This document shows, in pieces, positions 38,731 through 45,739 of a stretch of 64,000 bases of DNA. The notes beneath the pieces are model-generated. The model saw only the letters and a program-made list of their open reading frames with translations. It did no database searches and was not told where the DNA came from. Each line of letters starts with the position of its first letter. Position 1 is the stretch's first letter. Both the position numbers and the translations under genes were made by a program. The DNA comes from Micromonospora sp. NBC_01740 (GTDB lineage: Bacteria; Actinomycetota; Actinomycetes; Mycobacteriales; Micromonosporaceae), in NCBI RefSeq assembly GCF_035920365.1, contig NZ_CP109150.1, forward strand, positions 248,001 to 312,000. The letters are read 5' to 3'.

Positions 38731-38785
38731 GAGTGGAACGTCAGGGGTGTATCCGGTGCCCGGAGACACCCGTGAGGTTCCACTC
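38731..38785. repeat. 55-base near-perfect palindrome with GAGTGGAAC ends
   Basis: Stem blocks of 9, 3, 6 and 5 bp (GAGTGGAAC / TCA / GGGTGT / TCCGG with complements) are separated by three single-base symmetric mismatches around a 3-base loop. It lies 52 bases after the IS630-like gene and upstream of tRNA-Arg. It may be a terminator or a dispersed element. Confidence 0.65.
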
Positions 38786-38958
38786 GTGCCGGCCGGAGGG
38801 CTTTACGGCAGCGGGGTCCGGCGCAGGTGGAACAGGGCGGCACCCGTCACCGGTCCTCAGGCGAACGACACCAGCAGGGCAGGGCGACACCGAGGGCACG
38901 CGCCGGATACCGATTCGGCGTTCCGGGGGGACGTTTGCTAGTCTTCTCCAGTCGCTGA

Positions 38959-39030
38959 GCCCCCGTAGCTCAGGGGATAGAGCACCGCCCTCCGGAGGCG
39001 GGGGCGCAGGTTCGAATCCTGCCGGGGGCA
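38959..39030 (+). tRNA. tRNA-Arg (anticodon CCG)
   Basis: A complete cloverleaf. The acceptor stem is GCCCCCG with CGGGGGC. It has the D arm GCTC...GAGC, the anticodon stem CCGCC/GGCGG around loop CTCCGGA (anticodon CCG, reading CGG), and the T arm GCAGG-TTCGAAT-CCTGC. The discriminator base is A, and CCA follows at 39031-39033, so the 3' end may be encoded. Confidence 0.95.
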
Positions 39031-39111
39031 CCACACCACACCAGTCAACACCTCGCTCATCCGAGGTTGACCGTTCCCTCCGTCGATCTTCGAACGACGA
39101 CGAGCACGCAA

Positions 39112-39139
39112 ACGCCCGACGACAGGTGTCGTCGGGCGT
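39112..39139. terminator. terminator after tRNA-Arg
   Basis: A 12-13-bp stem (ACGCCCGACGACA at 39112-39124 with 39127-39139), about 80 bases after the tRNA. It could also serve the convergent gene ending at 39334. Confidence 0.65.
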
Positions 39140-39333
39140 CTCCGTGTCCAGGGCTGCGGCGAGGCCGTTCCCCGCAGCGATGCACTGCTGCGGCCCGGGG
39201 GCGGTGTCACCCGGGCCGCCCTCGCGCCCACATCCGCCGTCCGCGCGGACACCCAACTGGAAGCCGGGCACGGACCGGGTGCGGGCGGGCGGCACCGCGT
39301 CGAACAGGCGGCGGTGCCGCACCGCCACGGGGG

Positions 39334-41565
39334 TCAGTCGGCGGCGAGGCCGTGCAGGAAACCGTCCTGGTCGCCGACCAGCAGCAGGTCGCCGATGACG
39401 ACCGGCGGGCTGTAGCAGTAGGCGCTGGTCGTCAGTTGCAACCGGGAGCGGACGGCCCCGGTGGCCACGTCGAGCCCGACCAGCAGTCCCGTGGTGGTCG
39501 GGGTCCACGCGACGCCGTCGTGGATCGCCGCGCCGGTGCTGACCGGGCGGGCGCCCAGCCCGGCTGTCCAGCGGGCCTGGCCGGTGGCCGGGTCCACCCG
39601 GGAGGCGGTACGACCGCCGTCGTCGAACATCAGCACGTCGCCGCCGTCCAGCACGAGCTTCGGGGCGTAGACGTAGGAGCCAGCCACCGACCAGCGGGGT
39701 TCTCCGGTCGCGGGGTCCAGCGCGAACGCGCTGGCCACGGTGGACACCAGGACCAGCCCGTTGGGCAGCACCTCCAGGTTGTCCGCCCAGGGGCCGTAGA
39801 TGAGGCGGCTGTAGGCGGTGGTGCGGGTGGTGGTGGAGAACGACCAGAGCACGGCACCGGTGCGGGCGTCGTGGGCGTAGACGTTGCCGTCGCCGGCGCC
39901 GGCGTAGACCCGGGTGCCGTCGCTCGCGGCGCGCCCGGCGAACATGCCCTTCCCGGCCACCCGCCACACCGGGTCGCCCGTGCGCGCGTCGACGGCCTGC
40001 CGGGTCTCGCCGGCGGAGATCACCACGACGGTACGGCCGTCGACCGTGGTGACCAGCGGGCTGCCGAGCACCGGGGCACCGGCGTCGTGGGTGAACCGGC
40101 GCCGGCCGGTGGCCGCGTCGAGGGCGTGGAGGCGGTGGTCGTCGGAGGGGACGTAGACGGTCCCGCCGTCGGGGGCGAACGCCGGCCGGCCGTGCACCGC
40201 GCCGATCCGCGTCTGCCAGCGCCGGGACAGTCCCCGGCGGGTGGGCCGGGCGCCGACGACGTTCCCGCCGGTGGTCGCCGCGATCAGCAGGCCGTCCCGG
40301 GCCGCCAGGCCGGCCTGCACCGGCGCGCCGAGCTGCTCGCTCCAGCGCAGCCGCCGGGCGGTGTCGGGAAGGGCGAAGGTGCGGGTCTGCTCGTGCCAGG
40401 CGCCGTCGGCGTCGGTGACCCGTACGGTCATCCGGTGCTCGCCGGGCGGGAGCGACGTGAGGTCCAGCCCGCCGGTGTAGCGGCGGCCGGCCCCGTCGGG
40501 GGCCAGGTTGCGCCACTGGCCGTCGTCCTTGAGCCCGTAGGTGTGCTGCGGATAGAGCTGGGCCTTCACGTTGGCGGTGCGGGCGTGCGGGGCGAGCCGC
40601 ACGGACACCGCCAGCGCGGCGCCCGCCGGGTCGAGCGAGATCGCCTGGGGTCGCTGCGCGGCGGCGGTACGCGGGCCGGCGATCGGGATGTCCAGCACCG
40701 CCCGGGACTCGGCGCTGCCGTCGGCAGCCCGCTGCACGGCCGTGACCTTCAGCACCTCGCCGTCGGGCCCGTCGGTGCGCTGCACCCAGTAGTAGATCGC
40801 CGAGCCGCGGGTGTCGTCGACCGCCAACTGGGTCACCCCGTTGAAGCGCTGCACCTGCTCGGCGTGCACGTGCCCGGCGAACATGGCCCGTACGTCGTAG
40901 CGGTCGAGCAGCCGCAGCAGCCGCTCCTGGTCGGAGACGTAGTAGTTGTCGCCGCCGAACGGGAAGTGGCAGAGCATGACGATCGGCACGCCGCGCGGCA
41001 CCCGGTCCAGGTCGCGGGTCAGCCACCGGATGCCGGACTCGCCGAACCCGCCCGGCTCCTGGAGCAGGTGGCTCGGGTCCAGCGCGACGAAGTGCAGGCC
41101 GTCGTGGTCGAACGAGTACCGGCTCGGCCCGAACAACGACCCGTACCGTTCACCGGCCGTGCTGTCCCAGCGCCAGTCGTGGTTGCCCGGCACGTGCCGG
41201 ATCCGGGGTCGCAGCGCCGCCGGGATGGTGTCGAGGTAGGTGTCGTACTCGGCCACGGAGCCGTGCTCGACGATGTCCCCGACGTGGCACACGACCTCCG
41301 GGTTCCGGGCGGCGATCTGCTCGTACGTCCAGCGCACGCCCTCGGTCCGCTCGGGCAGGTCCACGTCGATCTGCGTGTCGCCCAGCAGCGCGAACCCCGG
41401 CGACCAGGGCCCGCCGGGGCGGGGTGCGGGCCGGCCGGCGGTCGCGGGCGCGGCGCCGACCGTCGCGCCGGTCGCCGCTGCGGTGACCGCGCCGACGCCC
41501 AGGCCGAGCAGACGGCGGCGGTCCATCGGGAGACGGGCGGGTTCGTTGGCGGTCGGCGATGGCAT
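39334..41565 (-). CDS. Tat-exported metallophosphoesterase with PQQ-type beta-propeller
   Basis: 743 residues. The twin-arginine signal is MDRRRLLGLGVGAVTAAAT. Residues about 55-290 are a calcineurin-like phosphoesterase with all metal motifs (LLGDTQID, VGDIVEHG, PGNHDWRW, CHFPFGG, FAGHVHAE). An Ig-like linker (EHRMTVRVTDADG) follows. Residues about 410-743 form a PQQ/pyrrolo-quinoline-type propeller with repeats such as LHALDAATGRRRF, VDARTGDPVW, YAHDARTGAVLW and FALDPATGEPRW. The substrate is unknown; the propeller may bind it. Confidence 0.87.
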   Translation of the reverse strand: MPSPTANEPARLPMDRRRLLGLGVGAVTAAATGATVGAAPATAGRPAPRPGGPWSPGFALLGDTQIDVDLPERTEGVRWTYEQIAARNPEVVCHVGDIVEHGSVAEYDTYLDTIPAALRPRIRHVPGNHDWRWDSTAGERYGSLFGPSRYSFDHDGLHFVALDPSHLLQEPGGFGESGIRWLTRDLDRVPRGVPIVMLCHFPFGGDNYYVSDQERLLRLLDRYDVRAMFAGHVHAEQVQRFNGVTQLAVDDTRGSAIYYWVQRTDGPDGEVLKVTAVQRAADGSAESRAVLDIPIAGPRTAAAQRPQAISLDPAGAALAVSVRLAPHARTANVKAQLYPQHTYGLKDDGQWRNLAPDGAGRRYTGGLDLTSLPPGEHRMTVRVTDADGAWHEQTRTFALPDTARRLRWSEQLGAPVQAGLAARDGLLIAATTGGNVVGARPTRRGLSRRWQTRIGAVHGRPAFAPDGGTVYVPSDDHRLHALDAATGRRRFTHDAGAPVLGSPLVTTVDGRTVVVISAGETRQAVDARTGDPVWRVAGKGMFAGRAASDGTRVYAGAGDGNVYAHDARTGAVLWSFSTTTRTTAYSRLIYGPWADNLEVLPNGLVLVSTVASAFALDPATGEPRWSVAGSYVYAPKLVLDGGDVLMFDDGGRTASRVDPATGQARWTAGLGARPVSTGAAIHDGVAWTPTTTGLLVGLDVATGAVRSRLQLTTSAYCYSPPVVIGDLLLVGDQDGFLHGLAAD

Positions 41566-41634
41566 GGGTGCGGTCCTTCCGACGGGCGCGGGAAATGCCG
41601 GGAAGTGTGGCATGGGCCACGACCGCCGAACCAG

Positions 41635-41673
41635 CGATCTCCTGCACATCTCGCCGAGATCCGCAGGAGATCG
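41635..41673. terminator. nested hairpin between two minus-strand genes
   Basis: An 11-bp outer stem (CGATCTCCTGC at 41635-41645 with 41663-41673) encloses an ATCTC-GCC-GAGAT stem. It is 43 bases after the stop of the gene ending at 41717 and 70 bases before the start of the next. Confidence 0.55.
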
Positions 41674-41716
41674 TCAACATCGCCGGAGAAATGTTCGTTT
41701 CCTTGCAGGATCAGGG

Positions 41717-42268
41717 TCACGCCGCCTGGTCGGCCGGGTCCGTGGCGCGCCGTCCCGCCTGGTCGGCCGGGTCCGCGCCGGGCCGCCCTGCCCAACGCAG
41801 CAGCGCGACGAACGCCAGCGCGGCGGTCACCGCCCCGCCCACCAGGCGCACCCGGTGCCCGGCGACGAACTCGGCCGCGACCTGACGCAGGTACTCCGGT
41901 GAGTGTGTGCCGACCGGGTCGACGAACATGATCTCGTTGCGCGGCCAGAAGAAGAACACGGAGAACAGGAACTCGCAGGCGACGAAGACCACGGCCGCGC
42001 CGGCGATCCACCAGCGCAGCCGGCGGTCGCGCCAGGTCAGCACCGCCGCGGCGAGGCAGGCGAGCACGACGGTCGCGCCGAGCGGCGGAAAGTAGTCACT
42101 CGGGCCGCCCGCCACCAGGAACTCGCGGGCCCGGTCCAGCGACGCCGGCGGGTCCCCGAAGATGTTCGGGTAGAGCATCACGGTCTCGGCGGCGACGCCG
42201 CCGAACGACATCATCGCCGTCCACACCAGAACGACGAGCACCGTCCAGGTGAGCCTGTCGCGGGTCAT
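41717..42268 (-). CDS. four-helix membrane protein of unknown function
   Basis: 183 residues with four membrane helices (about 7-30, 60-80, 90-110 and 140-160). The loop VMLYPNIFGDPPASLDRAREFLVAGGPSDYFPPLG and FFFWPRNEIMFVDP resemble DUF1772-like small membrane proteins; this is a weak resemblance. The tail repeats DPADQAGRR/DPADQAA, from a short direct repeat in DNA. AGGAGGAG directly precedes the ATG, supporting this start. Confidence 0.7.
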   Translation of the reverse strand: MTRDRLTWTVLVVLVWTAMMSFGGVAAETVMLYPNIFGDPPASLDRAREFLVAGGPSDYFPPLGATVVLACLAAAVLTWRDRRLRWWIAGAAVVFVACEFLFSVFFFWPRNEIMFVDPVGTHSPEYLRQVAAEFVAGHRVRLVGGAVTAALAFVALLRWAGRPGADPADQAGRRATDPADQAA

Positions 42269-42660
42269 GTCTCCTCCTGCCGATCCGTCGACGCCGTCCC
42301 GGCGCCGTCGGCCGGGTCGTCCCGGCGCCGTCCGCTGGGTCGTCGTCGACGCTAGGTCGGCCGCCACGGCCCGTCTGCCGCCCGACGGCGTGAAGGCGGG
42401 GTCGCCTGTGGACGTACGGCGGCGCAGGCCGGTCGCCCGTCCGCGCGGCCGGGCGTCGCCTCCCGACGTAGCCCGGGGCGGGCGACGGGCGACGGACGAC
42501 GGAACGAGCGACGGCGGCGGGCAACGGGCGACAGGCGACGGGGCCGAGCGACGGCGGCGGTGCCGGGCACTGGCAGGGCCGCCGGTGGCCGACACCAGCA
42601 GCGCCGACGGTGGCGGACGCCGGCAGGGCCGCCGGTGACGGGCGGGGCTGTCCGCGTACG
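42269..42660. other. very GC-rich intergenic region with short repeats
   Basis: 392 bases without a convincing gene. It has repeated CGGCGCCGTC units (42290-42335), GGGCGACGG-type repeats (42480-42560) and two GGCAGGGCCGCCGGTG copies near 42570 and 42622. The repeats create long spurious open frames on both strands. Confidence 0.5.
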
Positions 42661-43620
42661 TCAGCCGGCGGCGCGGCGGGCGCGGGCCCGGCGCTTGCCC
42701 TCGTGCATGGCCTGCACCCGGGCGACCGGGATGGTGTGCCCCTCCGCGACCAGGTCCGCCGGGAGCTGCTGCGGCGCGGGCAGCCGCTCGGCCCAGGGGT
42801 CGCGTCCGGCGATCAGCGCCGGGGCCGTGCGGATGGTGAAGTCGGCCGGGGTCACGTCGCCCAGGTCGGACCAGTCGACCGGGAAGGAGACCGGCACGCC
42901 CGGCCGCAGCCGGGGGCTGTAGGCGGCCACCACTGTCGCCCCGCCGGCCCGGGTCGAGTCGACGAACACCTTGCCGCCCCGGTCCTCGCGGATGAAGGCG
43001 GTGGTGGCCAGCGCCGGGTCGAGCCGTTCGGCGCGGGCCGCCACCGCCCGGGTCGCGGCGGCCATGTCCTCCACCGTGGCGCCCTCCGCGACCGGTACGA
43101 AGACGTGCACGCCCTTGGCCCCGCTGGTCTTGACCGCGCCGGCGAGCCCCGCGTCGGCGAGCGCCTGCCGGACCAGCCGTGCCGCGGCGACCGCCAGCGC
43201 GAAGGAGTCCCCCTCCGGCGGATCGAGGTCCAGCACCAGGTGGGTGGGGCGGTGCAGGTCGTCGACCGTGGCCAGGGTGGGGTGGTACTCCACCGCGCGC
43301 TGGTTGGCGAACCAGAGCAGGGTGCGCCGGTCGTCGCAGAGCGCGTACGAGATCTCGCGGTGCGACGCCTCGGCCCAGACCGGCGTGCGGGCCACCCAGT
43401 CCGGCGTGTACTTCGGCAGGTTCTTCTGCATGAACGGCGGCTGCCCCGGCCGGACCCGGATCACCGACAGCGGCCGGCCGCGCAGTTGCGGCAGGATCCG
43501 CTCGTGCACCGCGTCGAGGTAGTCGACCAGGTCCCGCTTGGTCGCGTCGGCGCCGTCGAACAACGGCTGGTCGAGGTTGGTCAGCGACACCCCGTCCCGG
43601 GTCTCGTCAGCGCCACTCAT
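42661..43620 (-). CDS. LigD-type primase-polymerase (PolDom), stand-alone
   Basis: 319 residues of the archaeo-eukaryotic primase fold found in bacterial LigD, which fills gaps and adds nucleotides at double-strand breaks. The metal-binding pair is in LVLDLDPPEGD, the SGxKG motif in VKTSGAKGVHVFVP, and the third acidic residue in VFVDSTRAGG. The N-terminal LTNLDQPLFDGADATKRDLVDYL and QKNLPKYTPDWV are also typical. There is no ligase or nuclease domain, and no ku or ligase gene is adjacent. Confidence 0.88.
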   Translation of the reverse strand: MSGADETRDGVSLTNLDQPLFDGADATKRDLVDYLDAVHERILPQLRGRPLSVIRVRPGQPPFMQKNLPKYTPDWVARTPVWAEASHREISYALCDDRRTLLWFANQRAVEYHPTLATVDDLHRPTHLVLDLDPPEGDSFALAVAAARLVRQALADAGLAGAVKTSGAKGVHVFVPVAEGATVEDMAAATRAVAARAERLDPALATTAFIREDRGGKVFVDSTRAGGATVVAAYSPRLRPGVPVSFPVDWSDLGDVTPADFTIRTAPALIAGRDPWAERLPAPQQLPADLVAEGHTIPVARVQAMHEGKRRARARRAAG

Positions 43621-43651
43621 CCGACCACCTTCGCGGCCCGGGGGCCGACGG

Positions 43652-44449
43652 TCAACCGGACGCGGCGGGGCGAACCGCCGCGAACGGATCGCCGCCGGCC
43701 CGGACGACGTCGAGCATCCGCTGCGTGTGCCCGCGGGCGGCGGCGTACAGGCCACCGCCGTAGCTGACCCGGGCCACGCCGAGCGCGGCCAGCTCCGGCA
43801 CCGTGGGGGCGCCGGGGCGGGCGAGCGCGTTCACCGCCCCGGGCACGGCGGCCACCAGCTCGGACAGGATCGCCGGGTCGGCGAGCAGGATCGGGTAGAC
43901 GCAGTCCGCGCCGGCGGCGAGGTAGCGGGTGGCCCGGCTGACCGCCTCCGGGAGCAGGGCGGCGGGGTCGCCGCCGCCGGCGAGGAAGACGTCGATGCGG
44001 GCGTTGAGCACCACCGGCACCCCGGCCGCGTCGGCCGCCGCCCGGACCTCGGCGAGCAGGTCGGCCTGCGCCCCGGCGTCGACCGACCGGCCGGTACGCG
44101 GGTCGGAGTCCTCCAGGTTGAGCCCGACCGCACCGGCGTCGAGCAGGCGCCCCACCAGCTCGACGGGGCGCAGCCCGTACCCCCGCTCCAGGTCGGCGGT
44201 GACGGGGACGGCGACGGCGCGGGCGAGGCGGGCCACGGCGGCGAACATCTCCCCCGGCGGGGTGGCCTCGCCGTCGGCGTGGCCGAGCGCCTCGGCGACG
44301 GCGCTGCTGCTGGTGGCCACGGCCGGGAAGCCGGCGGCGGCGATCTGGCGGGCAGAGCTGGCGTCCCAGGCGTTGGGCAGGATCAGCGGGTCACCGGGCC
44401 GGTGCAGCGTGCGCAGCGCCGCCGCCCGGGCGGCGAGATCGTCGGTCAT
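43652..44449 (-). CDS. isocitrate lyase / PEP mutase family enzyme
   Basis: A 265-residue TIM barrel. It has LILPNAWDASSARQIAAAGFPAVATSSSAVAEALG at the front, DLERGYG (metal-binding segment), and GLNLEDSDP. Such proteins cleave or rearrange C-C or P-C bonds of 2-oxo acids. The lyase cysteine motif KKCGH is absent, so it is closer to the PEP-mutase or oxaloacetate-hydrolase-like branch. Substrate unknown. It diverges from the HxlR regulator, 155 bases apart. Confidence 0.82.
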   Translation of the reverse strand: MTDDLAARAAALRTLHRPGDPLILPNAWDASSARQIAAAGFPAVATSSSAVAEALGHADGEATPPGEMFAAVARLARAVAVPVTADLERGYGLRPVELVGRLLDAGAVGLNLEDSDPRTGRSVDAGAQADLLAEVRAAADAAGVPVVLNARIDVFLAGGGDPAALLPEAVSRATRYLAAGADCVYPILLADPAILSELVAAVPGAVNALARPGAPTVPELAALGVARVSYGGGLYAAARGHTQRMLDVVRAGGDPFAAVRPAASG

Positions 44450-44604
44450 ACGCCGATTCTCGGCGGACCGGCGCCCGGGACGCAGCCCCGATTCCGTGTC
44501 GATGGACCTTGCCGCTTCCGCCGCCGGCGGCGCACGGGCGACGCGGTTTGTCGTCGGGGAACACCCTCTGTGACCATAAGGGCGGAGCGTGAGGAGGCAT
44601 GGGC

Positions 44605-45057
44605 GTGTCGCAGGGGAACAGCGATGTCACCGCCGGGCGGGCGTCCGAGGCGTGCGGGGCGGTCGACGGGTCCTTCGCCCCCGGCCAGGCCACGGCGTGC
44701 ACGGTCCGCGAGGTGCTCGACCGGGTGGGCGGCAAGTGGAGCATCGGCATCCTCGTGGCCGCCGCCCAGGGCCCGGTGCGCTTCACGGAGCTGGAACGCC
44801 GCGTGGAGGGGATCAGCCGGCGGATGCTCACCCTCACCCTGCGCAACCTCGAGCGCGACGGGCTGCTGCACCGGAAGGTCCATCCGACCGTCCCGCCGAA
44901 GGTGGAGTACACCGCCACCCCGATCGCGCTTGAACTCCACGAGTCGCTGGTGGCCCTGACCCACTGGGCGGAACGGCACCGCAGCGCGATCGCCGACGCC
45001 CGGGCCAGGTACGACCGGGCGCACGGCGGGGACCTCCCGCCCGTTCCGGAGGGGTAA
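44605..45057 (+). CDS. HxlR-family transcriptional regulator
   Basis: About 150 residues. A winged helix with VREVLDRVGGKWSIGILVAAAQGPVRFTELERRVEGISRRMLTLTLRNLERDGLL matches HxlR regulators, including an upstream cysteine (ATACTV) that in some members senses oxidants or aldehydes. The GTG at 44605 lies seven bases after AGGAGG. The ATG at 44599 is too close to that site. It may control the divergent PEP-mutase-like gene; that is inference. Confidence 0.87.
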   Translation: MSQGNSDVTAGRASEACGAVDGSFAPGQATACTVREVLDRVGGKWSIGILVAAAQGPVRFTELERRVEGISRRMLTLTLRNLERDGLLHRKVHPTVPPKVEYTATPIALELHESLVALTHWAERHRSAIADARARYDRAHGGDLPPVPEG

Positions 45058-45093
45058 ACCTCGGCCGCGTGTGGGGAACGCCACGCCCTCCAT

Positions 45094-45128
45094 CTGACCG
45101 ATCGGTCAGGGTCTGACCGATCGGTCAG
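45094..45128. promoter_or_regulatory. twin palindromic operators of the TetR regulator
   Basis: The perfect 16-bp palindrome CTGACCGATCGGTCAG occurs twice, at 45094-45109 and 45113-45128, with centres 19 bases apart. It sits just upstream of the tetR-MMPL pair. The sequence has the shape of a TetR-family operator; autoregulation is inferred. Confidence 0.85.
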
Positions 45129-45155
45129 GCATGCTGGTCGGGGAGGTGGGCCGGC

Positions 45156-45701
45156 ATGGCGCGGATGGTTCCGGAGACGCACGACGAGATCCTTTCGGCG
45201 GCGGCCCGACGCTTCGCGACGACCGGCTACCGGGGCACCTCGTTGCAGGACATCGCCCGCGAGGTGGGCTGCTCCAAGGCGGCGGTGCTCTACCACTTCG
45301 CCAACAAGGAGGCCATCCTCACCGAGCTGATGGCCCCGGCGATCGACGTCCTCCAGGCGCTCGACGAGCGGATCCGCGCACATCGCGGCGCGGACGCCCA
45401 ACGGGTCGCCGCCGAGGGCTTCGTCGACCTCGCGGTCCGTTTCCGCCGCGAGATCGCCCTGCTCCGGGGCGAGTTCCCGGAGCTGCTCAAGCAGCCCGCC
45501 TTCGCGCACATCCAGCGGATGTCCGAGCGCCTGGTCGACGCGCTCGCCGGGCACCCGGAACGCCCGTCCGCCCGGATCGTGGCGCTGGTGCTGCTCGCCG
45601 GCATCTCCGAGACCTGCGGGGAGTTCGCCGACGTACCCGACGAGGAACTGCGCGCCGCCCTGCTGGCGCTCGCCCGGCGGGCACTGGAGCCCGTCGACTG
45701 A
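45156..45701 (+). CDS. TetR-family transcriptional regulator
   Basis: 181 residues. The N-terminal helix-turn-helix is ILSAAARRFATTGYRGTSLQDIAREVGCSKAAVLYHFANKEAIL. The helical C-terminal domain would bind a ligand. It lies 38 bases upstream of the MMPL transporter gene and 28 bases downstream of two identical palindromes, so it probably represses itself and the transporter until a substrate binds. Confidence 0.92.
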   Translation: MARMVPETHDEILSAAARRFATTGYRGTSLQDIAREVGCSKAAVLYHFANKEAILTELMAPAIDVLQALDERIRAHRGADAQRVAAEGFVDLAVRFRREIALLRGEFPELLKQPAFAHIQRMSERLVDALAGHPERPSARIVALVLLAGISETCGEFADVPDEELRAALLALARRALEPVD

Positions 45702-45739
45702 TCCGTACCAAACCATCCACGACCGAGGACAAGGAACTC

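Noticed and set aside
38959..39033. tRNA-Arg as an integration site for a genomic island
   Set aside because: No integrase gene and no duplicated tRNA 3' end were found nearby in the window.
38741..41026. 761-codon minus-strand frame over the PQQ phosphoesterase and tRNA-Arg
   Set aside because: It is a shadow of the real 743-residue gene and runs across the tRNA gene.
42249..42638. 129-codon frame in the GC-rich gap
   Set aside because: It consists of short DNA repeats translated into arginine/glycine/aspartate strings, with no coding signal.
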